A program made the position numbers and the translations under genes. A stretch of 33,046 nt of DNA from Alphaproteobacteria bacterium. GTDB taxonomy: Bacteria; Pseudomonadota; Alphaproteobacteria; JAEULC01. Below are positions 1 through 8,468 of this stretch, piece by piece. Position 1 is the first letter of the stretch; every line of letters begins with the position of its first letter. Below the pieces are notes generated by a model. The model was not told the origin of the DNA and searched no databases. It was given only the letters and a program-made list of their open reading frames with translations. The stretch lies in NCBI GenBank assembly GCA_020846275.1, contig JADLEG010000013.1, forward strand, positions 1 through 33,046, read 5' to 3'.

Positions 1-824
1 CCAAGGAAAAGGGCATCTTCAAGAAGAACGGCCTGGAGGTCGAGATCAAGAAGATGCCGACCCAGGCGCGCCACGTCGCCATGGCGGCGGGCGAGGTGCA
101 GGCGATCGCCACCACCGTCGACACCCACATCACCTATGTGGCCGCCAACGTGCCGGTCACGCAGGTGCTGGTGCTCGACAGCTCGACCGGCGGCGACGGC
201 ATCATCGCCAAGGACGCGATCAAGACCTTCGCCGACCTCAAGGGCAAGACCGTCGGCGTCGACAATCCCGGCGCGGTATCGAACTTCTGGTTCGCCTATC
301 TGCTGAAGAAGAACGGCCTCAAGATGGCCGACATGAAGATCACCAACCTTGGCCCGCAACCCGCGGCCAACGCGTTCGCCGCCGGCCAGGTCGACGCCGC
401 CGTGACCTACGAGCCCTATATGAGCGGCGCGATGAAACAGACCCAGGGCGCGCGCATGCTGATCTCCTCGAAGGAGACGCCCGGCATCATCATCGACACG
501 CTGGCGATGCAGCCGGACTTCATCAGGAAGAACCCGCAGGCCGTGCAGGCATTCGCGCGGTCGTGGTTCGAGGCGCTGGAGCTGATCAAGAAGGAGCCGG
601 CGGACTCGAACAAGATCATGGGCGCCGACGTGAAGCAGTCGGCCGAGGACTTCGCCGCCTCCGCGGCCCTGGTCACCTGGTACGACAAGGTGATGAACGC
701 AAACTACTTCACCTACACGATGCCGGTGTTCATGAAAGAGGCCGCCGACATCCTGCTCGAATCCGGCGTCATCAAGAAGGTGCCCGACCTGGCGCCGCTG
801 GCGGACGCGGGCTACCTCAACTAG
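1..824 (+). CDS. ABC transporter substrate-binding protein, 5' truncated by window edge
   Basis: C-terminal part of a periplasmic solute-binding protein of the NMT1/SsuA/TauA type. The frame is already open at base 3, before the first internal ATG at 54, so the true start and signal peptide lie outside the window. Family hallmarks are the lobe-hinge segment TFADLKGKTVGVD, the later AVTYEPYMSGA segment, and a helical C-terminus. The permease and ATPase follow on the same strand, giving a complete importer. The family takes up sulfonates, taurine, nitrate/cyanate or pyrimidine precursors, and substrate cannot be read from this fragment. The neighbouring Rieske oxygenase may act on the imported compound (inference). 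Confidence 0.88.
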   Translation, partial: KEKGIFKKNGLEVEIKKMPTQARHVAMAAGEVQAIATTVDTHITYVAANVPVTQVLVLDSSTGGDGIIAKDAIKTFADLKGKTVGVDNPGAVSNFWFAYLLKKNGLKMADMKITNLGPQPAANAFAAGQVDAAVTYEPYMSGAMKQTQGARMLISSKETPGIIIDTLAMQPDFIRKNPQAVQAFARSWFEALELIKKEPADSNKIMGADVKQSAEDFAASAALVTWYDKVMNANYFTYTMPVFMKEAADILLESGVIKKVPDLAPLADAGYLN

Positions 825-833
825 TCCTCGCCC

Positions 834-852
834 GGCCGCCGGGCCCGCGGCC
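834..852 (+). promoter_or_regulatory. Intercistronic stem-loop between binding protein and permease
   Basis: GGCCGC at 834-839 and GCGGCC at 847-852 form a perfect 6-bp GC stem with a 7-base loop, directly before the permease TTG. Such hairpins commonly stabilise the upstream mRNA and reduce downstream expression, which suits the excess of binding protein needed over permease. There is no U-tract, so it is not a convincing terminator. The effect here is inferred. Confidence 0.4.
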
Positions 853-1632
853 TTGTTCGAGCCGCTGCGACCGATACCCCCGGGGCGCCGCACCGCCCTG
901 GGGGTTTTGTTCTTCGTGCTGTTCATCGCCGCCTGGGCGGGGGCCACCTTCGGCGGGCTCGTGAAGCCGCTGTTCCTGGCCGACCCGCTGAAGACGCTGA
1001 ATGCCGGCATCTCGCTGTTCGCCGAGTTCGGCTTCCTGGGCGACGTGGCGATGACGATCTGGCGCGTCGTCGGCGGGTTCGCGATCGCTGCCGTAGTGGC
1101 GGTGCCGCTCGGCATCGCCATGGGCGCCTTCAAGCCCGTGGAGGCGTTCTTCGAGCCCTTCATCTCCTTCGCGCGCTACCTGCCGGCCTCCGCTTTCATC
1201 CCGCTGCTCATTCTGTGGGCAGGGATCGGCGAGGCGCAGAAGCTGGCGCTGATCTTCATCGGCAGCTTCTTCCAGATCGTGCTGATGGTGGCGGTGACGG
1301 TGGGCGCCACGCGCATGGACCTGGTCGAGGCCGCCTATACGCTGGGTGCCGACCGCACGGGCATCGTGCGGCGGGTGATCCTGCCCGGCGCCGCGCCGGC
1401 GATCGCCGAGACGCTGCGCCTGGTGCTGGGCTGGGCCTGGACCTATGTGATCGTGGCCGAGCTGATCGGCGCGTCGAGCGGCATCGGCCACATGATCATG
1501 GATTCGCAGCGCCTGCTCGACACCGGGCAGATGATCTTCGGCATCTTCGTGATCGGCGTGATCGGGCTGATCTCGGATTTCCTGTTCAAGTCGCTGAACG
1601 AGCGCCTGTTCCCCTGGAACTTCGGGCGATGA
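853..1632 (+). CDS. ABC transporter permease (SsuC/TauC-like)
   Basis: Inner-membrane permease of about 259 residues, the usual length for the BPD_transp_1 family in sulfonate/nitrate/taurine importers. Several hydrophobic helices are visible, the first being LGVLFFVLFIAAWAGATF. The cytoplasmic EAA loop that docks on the ATPase is present as EAAYTLGADRTGIVRRVILP. The start is TTG at 853, because no ATG or GTG in this frame gives a complete first helix. The ribosome site is poor and overlapped by the stem-loop just upstream. The stop overlaps the ATPase start (ATGA at 1629), indicating translational coupling. Confidence 0.9.
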   Translation: MFEPLRPIPPGRRTALGVLFFVLFIAAWAGATFGGLVKPLFLADPLKTLNAGISLFAEFGFLGDVAMTIWRVVGGFAIAAVVAVPLGIAMGAFKPVEAFFEPFISFARYLPASAFIPLLILWAGIGEAQKLALIFIGSFFQIVLMVAVTVGATRMDLVEAAYTLGADRTGIVRRVILPGAAPAIAETLRLVLGWAWTYVIVAELIGASSGIGHMIMDSQRLLDTGQMIFGIFVIGVIGLISDFLFKSLNERLFPWNFGR

Positions 1633-2417
1633 GCCGGCTCAGGGTCGAGGAGGTCGCGCGGACCTTCCCCGGCGTGCGCGGCGGCCCGCCGACCGTGGCG
1701 CTGCAGCCCACGGACATCGAGGTGGCGGACAACGACTTCATCACCATCCTCGGGCCCTCGGGCTGCGGCAAGTCGACCCTGCTGCGCATCGTCGCCGGGC
1801 TCGACCGGCCGAGCTCCGGCCGGGTGGTGCTGGACGGCAAGCCCGTGACCGGGCCGGGGCGCGACCGCGGCATGGTGTTCCAGTCCTACACGCTCTTCCC
1901 CTGGCTCAGCGTCGCCGACAACATCGCGTTCGGCCCGCGCGAGCGCGGCGTGCCGAAGCCCGAGCAGGACGCGCTGGTCGCGCGCTACGTCGAACGGGTC
2001 GGCCTGAAAGGCTTCGAGCACCACTATCCAAAAATGCTCTCGGGCGGCATGCAGCAGCGCACCGCGCTGGCCCGCGCGCTGGCCAACGACCCCGCGATCC
2101 TGCTGCTGGACGAGCCGTTCGGCGCGCTGGACAACCAGACGCGCGCCTTGATGCAGGAGCTGCTGCTCGGCATCTGGGAGGCCGACCGCAAGACCGTGCT
2201 GTTCGTCACCCACGACATCGAAGAGGCGATCTTCATGGCCAACCGCGTGGCGGTAATGTCGGCGCGGCCGGGACGGATCAAGACCGACCTGCGCATCGAC
2301 CTGCCGCATCCCCGCCACTACACGATCAAGACCACGCCGGAGTTCGCCGCCTACAAGGCGCGGCTGACCGACGAAATCCGCGAGGAATCGATCCGCGCGG
2401 CGGCGATGGTGCCGTGA
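1629..2417 (+). CDS. ABC transporter ATP-binding protein (SsuB/TauB-like)
   Basis: Cytoplasmic ATPase of about 262 residues that powers the importer. All nucleotide-binding motifs are intact: Walker A GPSGCGKST (residues 42-50), Q-loop in MVFQSYTLFPWL, signature LSGGMQQRTALARAL, Walker B ILLLDEPFGALD, and H-loop FVTHDIEEA. The Q-loop and signature wording is typical of the nitrate/sulfonate/taurine subfamily. The ATG at 1629 overlaps the permease stop by four bases and gives the expected N-terminus. Longer in-frame extensions would run through the permease gene and are not real. It closes the transporter operon. Confidence 0.95.
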   Translation: MSRLRVEEVARTFPGVRGGPPTVALQPTDIEVADNDFITILGPSGCGKSTLLRIVAGLDRPSSGRVVLDGKPVTGPGRDRGMVFQSYTLFPWLSVADNIAFGPRERGVPKPEQDALVARYVERVGLKGFEHHYPKMLSGGMQQRTALARALANDPAILLLDEPFGALDNQTRALMQELLLGIWEADRKTVLFVTHDIEEAIFMANRVAVMSARPGRIKTDLRIDLPHPRHYTIKTTPEFAAYKARLTDEIREESIRAAAMVP

Positions 2418-2435
2418 ATCGCTGGCGTTTCCCAT

Positions 2436-2555
2436 CCTTCGAGACGGGCTTCGCCCTCCTCAGGATGACGCGGTATGATGGGATATTGGAATTGCAGATT
2501 TCTCGTCACCTTGAGGAGCCCGCGTAGCGGGCGTCTCGAAGGGCGACGAGAAATC
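2436..2555. repeat. Pair of inverted REP-like palindromic elements
   Basis: Copy one (2436-2470) reads CCTTCGAGACGG ... CTCCTCAGGATGACG. Copy two (about 2510-2542) is the same kind of unit in opposite orientation, TTGAGGAGCCCGC ... GCGGGCGTCTCGAAGG, and contains the perfect stem GCCCGC-GTA-GCGGGC. An outer inverted repeat, GATTTCTCGTC at 2497-2507 and GACGAGAAATC at 2545-2555, encloses copy two and makes a long hairpin. Dispersed units with this CCTTCGAGACG/CTCCTCAGGATGA wording are common between alphaproteobacterial genes. Here the pair fills the gap between transporter and oxygenase and may act as a terminator or mRNA-stability element. Confidence 0.75.
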
Positions 2556-2577
2556 GATTGCCGGAACGAGCTTGACC

Positions 2578-3741
2578 ATGATCGACTCCGCCCGCCTATT
2601 CGCCCCCGAAACCTATGCCGCCGTGCGCCGGCCGCTTACCGAGGCCGAGACGTTGCCGTCCGACTGCTACGTCTCGCCCGAATTCCACCGGCGCGAGATC
2701 GAGCGCATCTTCCGCCCGCGCTGGCGCTTCGTCGGGCGGGCGGACGAGATCGCGGCGCCCGGCGCCTATCGCACGGTCGATACCTTCGCCGGCCCGGTCG
2801 TGGTGGTTCGCGGGCGCGACGGCGTGCTGCGGGGCTTCCTCAATTCCTGCCGCCATCGCGGCGCCCAACTGCTGGAGGGGCAGGGCGAATGCGCCTCGGC
2901 GATCGTGTGCCCGTATCATGCGTGGAAATTCGACCTTGACGGCAGGCTGCTGGGCGCGCCGGCGATGGAAAAGACGCAGGGCTTCGACCGCGGCAAGAAC
3001 GGGCTGATTCCCGTGCGGCTGGAAAGCTGGGGCGGGTTCCTGTTCGTCAACCCGAACCCCGACGCGCCGCCGCTGCTCCAGGCCTGGGGCGACCTGCCCG
3101 AGGTGCTCGGGCCCTACCGCTTCGAGGAGATGGTTTGCGTCCGGCGCATCGAGTTCGACATCGCGTGCAACTGGAAGCTCGTGACCGAGAACGCGATGGA
3201 GGAATACCACACCGGCACGGTGCACAAGGTAAGTCTCGGCCAGCAACACGGCGAGTCGGTCGCGACGCGCGGCGAATGGGACGCGCTCTACATCAAGCAG
3301 GACACGACCATCGCCCTGATGACCGGCGAGACGTCGAGCCTGCCCTTCATCGCCGGCCTGCCGGACAAGCACCGGCACGGCACCTATTTCACGATGATCT
3401 ACCCGTCGCTGCAGTTCGCCTGCACCCAGGACTGCATGTGGTGGCTGGATTTCCAGCCCCTGGGGCCCGAGCGCACCAAGGTCTCGGTCGGCTTCTGCTT
3501 TCCGCGCACGACCGTCGCGCGGCAGGATTTCGCGGGTCAGGTGCAGCGCTACTACGCGCGCTGGGAGACCTCGATCGGCGAGGACAACGGCATCGGCGAG
3601 GTGCAGCAGAGGGGCCTGCGCGCGCTCGGCCGGCCCGCGGGGCGCCTGTCCTGGAAGGAGCACCATGTCCACAAGCTCGCCAACTGGGTGCTCGACCAGG
3701 TGCTCGACCGGCCGGCGTCGGCGCGCCGCGCGGCGGAATAG
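2578..3741 (+). CDS. Rieske non-haem iron oxygenase, alpha subunit
   Basis: Catalytic subunit of a two-component ring-hydroxylating or demethylating oxygenase, about 387 residues. The Rieske [2Fe-2S] ligands are C91-x-H93 and C111-x2-H114. The mononuclear iron site is E208-x2-H211-x4-H216 with D336 as probable third ligand. The residue bridging the two centres is Glu rather than the commoner Asp, as in carnitine/quaternary-amine oxygenases such as CntA. No reductase or ferredoxin partner is in the window. I start at ATG 2578 rather than TTG 2572 two codons earlier. The next gene begins two bases after the stop, so the two are probably co-transcribed. Substrate is unknown. Confidence 0.92.
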   Translation: MIDSARLFAPETYAAVRRPLTEAETLPSDCYVSPEFHRREIERIFRPRWRFVGRADEIAAPGAYRTVDTFAGPVVVVRGRDGVLRGFLNSCRHRGAQLLEGQGECASAIVCPYHAWKFDLDGRLLGAPAMEKTQGFDRGKNGLIPVRLESWGGFLFVNPNPDAPPLLQAWGDLPEVLGPYRFEEMVCVRRIEFDIACNWKLVTENAMEEYHTGTVHKVSLGQQHGESVATRGEWDALYIKQDTTIALMTGETSSLPFIAGLPDKHRHGTYFTMIYPSLQFACTQDCMWWLDFQPLGPERTKVSVGFCFPRTTVARQDFAGQVQRYYARWETSIGEDNGIGEVQQRGLRALGRPAGRLSWKEHHVHKLANWVLDQVLDRPASARRAAE

Positions 3742-3743
3742 AC

Positions 3744-5149
3744 TTGGGGCTGACGCGCCGCGGCTTCCTGTCAGGAACGGGCGGCTTCACCGCCGCCCTT
3801 GCGATGCCTGGCGCCATCGCGGCGGAGGGCGGCACGCCGGTCGCGCTCGTGGCCAGGGAACGGTCCCACCGCCTGCCGGGATGCGAGGCGCCGTCGGCCC
3901 TGTGGTCCTATGGCGACGCCTGGCCGCTGGAACTGCGGGTGAAGCGCGGGCGGACCTTCGTCGCCGGTCTGCGGAACGAGCTCAAGGAGCACACGACAAT
4001 CCACTGGCACGGCGTGCGGGTGCCGCATGCGATGGACGGCGTGCCCTACATGACGCAGGACCCGGTCCTGCCCGGCCAGAGCTTCCGCTATGAATTCGCC
4101 CCGCCCGACCCGGGCACGTTCTTCTTCCATCCGCACTGCGACACCGTCACGCAATTGGGCCGCGGCCTGGCCGGCGTCCTGATCGTCGAGGACCCGCGCG
4201 TGGAGGGGCTGTTCGACCTCGATCGCACGCTGGTGCTCAAGGACTGGCGCGTTCGCCCCGACGGCGGGTTCGATGCGTTCATGACCGATGCCGGCGCCGG
4301 CAAGGCTGGCACCTTTGGCCAGCTGCGCACGGTCAACGGCGGCGCGGCGCCCACCATCGAGGCCGCGCCCGGCGCGCGCGTGCGCCTGCGCCTGGTCAAT
4401 CTCGATCCCACCCGCATTCCCGTGCTCGGCACGCGGGGCGCGGCGGTCACGATCATCGCCACCGACGGCAATGCCTGCGACCCGTTCCCGGCCGCGGATT
4501 GGCGCCTGGGCCCGGCGATGCGCGCCGACCTTGCCTTCACCATTCCGGCCAAGCCGGGCGCGGACGTCGCGATCGAGGATGTGTGGGGCGCGAAGCCGTT
4601 CCTGCTGGCGCGTGTCGTCGCTTCGGCCGCGCCGGTACGCATCGCGGCAAAGCCGCCCGCGATGCGCCTGCCGACGGCGGATCTGCCTAATCCGGTGCTG
4701 CGCGGCGCCGAGCGACTGGAATTCTCCCTTGCCACCGGCCATGTCGATCCCGCGCTCGAGGCCTGGGCCAAGGAGTCCGGCATGAGCCTGGACAGCTTGT
4801 GCCTCAGCCAGAAAATCTTCTGGTCGATCAACAAGCAGGCCTGGCCGGGCATGAGCCACGACAAAAAGGTGGCGCCGCTGGCCGAGCTGAAATCCGGCAG
4901 GACCTACGTGGCGGAGCTGTTCAACACCACGCCGCACACCCATCCCATGCACCTGCACGGGCACACCTTCCGCGTGCAGCGCGCCAGCAAGAGCAAGCTG
5001 CGCCCGCATTGGGCCGACACGGTGCTGTGGCGCCGGACGAACGCGTGGAGATCGCCTTCGTGGCCGGGCAGCCCGGCGACTGGATGTTCCACTGTCACAT
5101 TATCGAACACCAGGAAACCGGGATGATGGGCTACCTGCGGGTGGTCTGA
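3744..5149 (+). pseudogene. Tat-exported multicopper oxidase with a -1 frameshift
   Basis: Three-domain laccase-like copper oxidase, about 468 residues if the frame is restored. The TTG start at 3744 gives a twin-arginine signal (TRRGFLSG, then a hydrophobic stretch to AIAAEG). Copper motifs HWHG (H87, H89), FFFHPHCD and HTHPMHLHGHTF lie in the first frame. The fourth, HCHIIEHQETGM, lies in another frame. The reading switches at about 5027: GTG CTG TGG should read GTG CTG GTG GCG, so one G appears missing. Without it the protein ends at 5126 with a scrambled tail lacking T1/T3 copper ligands. This may be a real mutation or a sequence error; I see no slippery heptamer supporting programmed shifting. 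Confidence 0.85.
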
Positions 5150-5155
5150 CGCCCC

Positions 5156-5184
5156 GCGCCCGCAGAACGCTCTTGCGGACGCGC
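5156..5184 (+). terminator. Possible hairpin terminator after the copper oxidase
   Basis: CCGCA (5160-5164) pairs with TGCGG (5174-5178), extended by GCGC at 5156-5159 and 5181-5184 across a small bulge. It sits just after the oxidase stop and before the CRP-type palindrome. No U-tract follows, so it may be Rho-assisted or only an RNA structure. Confidence 0.3.
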
Positions 5185-5192
5185 CCGGGTTG

Positions 5193-5208
5193 TGTGATCT
5201 GCATCACT
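5193..5208. promoter_or_regulatory. CRP-type operator upstream of the caspase gene
   Basis: TGTGATCTGCATCACT matches the CRP consensus TGTGA-N6-TCACA at nine of ten positions, and is a perfect GTGA-N6-TCAC palindrome centred at 5200.5. A site at -41.5 would put the -10 box at 5230-5235, where CAGATT (3 of 6, including the key second A and last T) is found, with a 5' leader of about 54 bases. Regulation by a CRP/FNR-family protein is inferred; none is encoded in the window. Confidence 0.6.
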
Positions 5209-5295
5209 GCTTGCGCATCGCGGGCGCTGCCAGATTGGGATTTCAGCCCGTCCGCGGTCGCGCTCTTCGAGGATTCTCACCGACTTGTATTTGCC

Positions 5296-6975
5296 ATGAA
5301 GAATCTGCGCCTGCTCATAGCCCTGGCCACGGTCCTCGCAATGGGAACCGTGTCGGCCCAGGGCCAATCGTTCGACGGCACATGGTCGGGCAAGTCGACC
5401 CGCGCGACCGGTTGCGCGGTGCCGAACTACGACATGACTTTCTCGGTTCGAAATGGGGCGATCGAAGGCTCCGTGACCGCCGGATTCAAAAAGGTGCCGA
5501 TGCAGAGCCAGGTCAGCGCGACTGGCTCGATGGCCTCAGGCACGGTGCGATTCGAGGGACCGCCGCCGGGCACGGTCTCCGGCAAGTTGTCGGGTGATGC
5601 CGGCGAGATCGCCGTCGAGCACAAAGGTTGCTGGATCAAGTTCGCGGTGAACCGGACCGCGGCGGCCGGCGCGCCGGCGCGGCAGGAAGCCAAGGCGCCG
5701 CCGCCCGACGATGCCGCGAAGAAGGCGGATGAGGCGCGGCGCCAGCAGGAGGTCACGGAGGCCGAGCGCCAGCGGCTCCAGGCGGAAGAGGCGGCGCGGC
5801 AAAAGCAGCTCGCGGATGCCAAGGCCAGGGAGGAAGCTGCCCGGCAGAAGCAGCTCGCGGACGCCAAGGCGGGGGAGGAGGCGGCACGCCAAAAGCAACT
5901 CGCGGATGCCAAGGCCAAGGAGGATGCCGAGCGGAAGGCCAAGACGGAGGAAGCGGCGCGGCTGAAGGCGCAGCAGCTTGCCGAGGCGAAGGCCCGGGAC
6001 GAGCAGGAACGCAAGGCGCGTGAGGAAACCGCCCGAAAGGCGGCGCCGGACGATCTGGCGATCGAGCTAGCGTTCTGGGACACGATCAAGTCGAGCACCG
6101 CGCCGGGCGACTACCAGGCCTATCTGCGGACCTACCCGAAGGGGAAGTTCGTCGCGCTGGCGCAGATGCGCTTCCAGCAGTTCAGCCAGATCGCGGCGAC
6201 CCGTCCGGCCGAGGCGCCCCCCAAGCCGCCGGCGGCGCGGCCCGAGCTGTCGCTCGACTTCGGCAAGTTCTACGCGCTGGTGATCGGCAACAACGCCTAT
6301 AGCGGCCTGCCCGCGCTGCAGACCGCGATCGGCGATGCCACGGCGGTGGGCGCGGTGCTCTCCGACGCCTACGGCTTCGACGTGCGCGTGATGCAGAACG
6401 CGACGCGCAGCCAGATTCTGGGCGCGCTCGCCGATCTGCGCGCCAGGCTCGGCGAGAATGACAATCTGCTGATCTACTATGCCGGCCACGGCTTCCTCGA
6501 CCAGGCCGCCGAGCAGGGCTATTGGCTGCCGGTCGACGCCGAACGCACGAACCCCGGCAACTGGATCGCCAACACCGACCTGACCGCCCAGGTCCGCGCG
6601 ATGAAGGCGCGCCGCGTCATCATCGTCGCGGATTCCTGCTACTCAGGCACGCTGGTGCGTGGCGTCACGGTTTCCATTCCGCCGGGCGACGACCGCGTCG
6701 CCTGGCTGAAGCGCCTGTCCCTCAAGCGCGCCCGCACGGTGCTGGCGTCCGGCGGGGTCGAGCCCGTGCTCGACGGCGGCGGCGACGGGCACTCGGTCTT
6801 CGCCAAGGCCTTCATGGACGCGCTGATGGAAAACGACTCGGTGCTCGACGGTCAGAGCCTGTTCGTGAAGCTGCGCCGGCCCGTCGTGGTCAATTCAAGC
6901 CAGGTGCCGGAATACGCCGATATCCGCCAGGCCGGCCACGACGGCGGCGATTTCCTGTTCGTCCGCCGCAAGTAG
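5296..6975 (+). CDS. Exported caspase-family (peptidase C14) protein with coiled-coil repeats
   Basis: About 559 residues. A Sec signal peptide (MKNLRLLIALATVLAMG ... SAQGQ) fixes the ATG at 5296, although no clear Shine-Dalgarno precedes it. In order: a short beta-rich domain (residues 25-120), a charged coiled coil with three exact-length 15-residue repeats (164-208), a linker helix segment FWDTIKSSTAPGDYQAYL seen before many bacterial caspase domains, then a caspase p20-like domain from about 325. The catalytic pair is intact: H398 in YYAGHG and C448 in DSCYSG. This marks a periplasmic or secreted metacaspase-like protease, probably cleaving after basic residues by family analogy. Targets are unknown. 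It converges on hutF with only five bases between stops. Confidence 0.9.
   Translation: MKNLRLLIALATVLAMGTVSAQGQSFDGTWSGKSTRATGCAVPNYDMTFSVRNGAIEGSVTAGFKKVPMQSQVSATGSMASGTVRFEGPPPGTVSGKLSGDAGEIAVEHKGCWIKFAVNRTAAAGAPARQEAKAPPPDDAAKKADEARRQQEVTEAERQRLQAEEAARQKQLADAKAREEAARQKQLADAKAGEEAARQKQLADAKAKEDAERKAKTEEAARLKAQQLAEAKARDEQERKAREETARKAAPDDLAIELAFWDTIKSSTAPGDYQAYLRTYPKGKFVALAQMRFQQFSQIAATRPAEAPPKPPAARPELSLDFGKFYALVIGNNAYSGLPALQTAIGDATAVGAVLSDAYGFDVRVMQNATRSQILGALADLRARLGENDNLLIYYAGHGFLDQAAEQGYWLPVDAERTNPGNWIANTDLTAQVRAMKARRVIIVADSCYSGTLVRGVTVSIPPGDDRVAWLKRLSLKRARTVLASGGVEPVLDGGGDGHSVFAKAFMDALMENDSVLDGQSLFVKLRRPVVVNSSQVPEYADIRQAGHDGGDFLFVRRK
5785..5919 (+). repeat. Three tandem 45-bp repeats within the caspase gene
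   Basis: Units at 5785-5829, 5830-5874 and 5875-5919 each encode EEAARQKQLADAKA plus one variable residue (R, G, K). A fourth degenerate unit, EDAERKAK, follows. The encoded segment is a continuous charged helix, probably a coiled-coil spacer between the N-terminal domain and the protease. Silent differences between units show they are not very recent copies. Confidence 0.9.
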
Positions 6976-6980
6976 CAGCG

Positions 6981-8387
6981 TCAGCCCGCCAGCCGTTTCA
7001 TCGTCGCGCGATAGGCCGCCGCGATCCGCTCGGCATCGCGGTGCCTTCCGTCGCGCACCACCCACTCGCCGCCGACCATGACATCGCGGACCAGCGGCGC
7101 ATTGCCGGCGAAGACATAGGAATCGACCAGTCGCTCGCCTTCGCGCCCGACCAGCAGGGGATGCTCGGCGTCCACCACCACCAGGTCGGCGCGCCGCCCC
7201 TGGCCGATCGCGCCGATCGGCCGCGCGCAGGCCTGGGCGCCGCCGAGCAGCGCTCGGCCGTGCAGCCCCGCGCCGGTGGCCGCACCGGCCGCGCCGGCCC
7301 AGCCCTGCGGCGCCACGTTGCGCCGGCGCGCGACCAGGCGCTGGCCGTATTCCAGCCAGCGCAGTTCCTCCACCGGGCTGACCGAGATGTGGCTGTCCGA
7401 ACCGACGCCGAACCGCCCGCTCGCGCCCAGGAAGGACACCAGGGGGAAGACCCCGTCGCCCAGGTTGGCCTCGGTCGTGGGGCACAATCCGGCCACGGCG
7501 CCGGTCGCCGCCAGCCCGGTCGTCTCGCCGGTCGTCATGTGCGTGGCGTGCACCAGGCACCAGCGCGGGCCGACCGGGGCGTGCTGCAGCAGCCAGTCGA
7601 CGGGCCGCAGCGCCGACCAGGCCAGGCAATCCTCGACCTCCTTGGTCTGCTCGGCGATATGGATGTGGATCGGCGCGTCGGGGTCCATGCCCTGCAGGCC
7701 GACGACCGCGTCGCGCAGCGCCTCGGGCGGCACGGCGCGCAGCGAATGGGGCGCAATGCCGACACGGAGCTGCGGATCCTCGCGATGGGCGCCGGCCAGC
7801 GTTTCGACCAGGCGCAGGTAGTCGTCCACGGAATTCAGGAAGCGGCGCTGTCCCTCGCCCGCAGGCTTGCCGCCAAAGCCGCCGGCGACATAGAGCACCG
7901 GCAGCAAAGTCAGCCCGATCCCCGTCTCCTGCGCCGCGCGGATCACCGCCCGCGACATTTCGGCGCGGTCGGCATAGGGCTGGCCGTCCGGATCGTGGTG
8001 CAGGTAGTGGAACTCGGCCACGGCGGTGAAGCCCGCTTCCAGCATCTCGCAGTAGAGCTGCCGCGCGATGGCGTGGAGATCGTCGGGTGTCAGGCGGGCG
8101 ACGAACCGGTACATCACCTCGCGCCAGCTCCAGAAACTGTCCTCGCCGCCGCTCCCGCCGCCGGCGCCGCCCCCCGCGGTCTCGGTTAGGCCGGCCATGG
8201 CGCGCTGGAAGGCATGGCTATGCAGGTTCGGCATGCCGGGCAGAACCGCGCCGTCGATCCGCAAGGCGCCGTTGGTGCGGCCGTCGGCCGTGACGGCCGC
8301 GATATTGCCGCTGGCGTCGAGCTCCAGCCGGACGTTCCGTGCCCAGCCGCTGGGCAACAAGGCGCTGGCGAGGTTGAGCGTATTCAT
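6981..8387 (-). CDS. hutF: Formimidoylglutamate deiminase
   Basis: Cytoplasmic amidohydrolase of about 468 residues that converts N-formimidoyl-L-glutamate to N-formyl-L-glutamate and ammonia in the five-step histidine degradation route. Metal-site motifs are [11 protein letters not shown] (H56, H58), [22 protein letters not shown] and [19 protein letters not shown], all characteristic of HutF. The ATG at 8387 gives the standard N-terminus; upstream in-frame codons run into the divergent hutI gene. A Gly-rich stretch, [15 protein letters not shown], sits after the TE of the first metal motif and looks like an expanded loop. The 81-base gap to divergent hutI should hold both promoters. Confidence 0.95.
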   Translation of the reverse strand: MNTLNLASALLPSGWARNVRLELDASGNIAAVTADGRTNGALRIDGAVLPGMPNLHSHAFQRAMAGLTETAGGGAGGGSGGEDSFWSWREVMYRFVARLTPDDLHAIARQLYCEMLEAGFTAVAEFHYLHHDPDGQPYADRAEMSRAVIRAAQETGIGLTLLPVLYVAGGFGGKPAGEGQRRFLNSVDDYLRLVETLAGAHREDPQLRVGIAPHSLRAVPPEALRDAVVGLQGMDPDAPIHIHIAEQTKEVEDCLAWSALRPVDWLLQHAPVGPRWCLVHATHMTTGETTGLAATGAVAGLCPTTEANLGDGVFPLVSFLGASGRFGVGSDSHISVSPVEELRWLEYGQRLVARRRNVAPQGWAGAAGAATGAGLHGRALLGGAQACARPIGAIGQGRRADLVVVDAEHPLLVGREGERLVDSYVFAGNAPLVRDVMVGGEWVVRDGRHRDAERIAAAYRATMKRLAG

Positions 8388-8468
8388 TTGCGGCCGGGTC
8401 CCGGGGATGGAAGAATCCGCCGATCCGGCGAAATCGGGCCGATGGCGGCGGAAGCGGAACGGAGGGCG

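Noticed and set aside
5015..5040. Programmed -1 frameshifting in the copper oxidase
   Set aside because: No slippery heptamer or strong downstream pseudoknot was seen. Simple loss of one G explains the data.
8388..8468. Inverted repeat CGCCG-ATC-CGGCG in the hutF-hutI gap as a repressor operator
   Set aside because: A five-base GC stem is expected by chance in such DNA, and it does not resemble a hut operator I can name.
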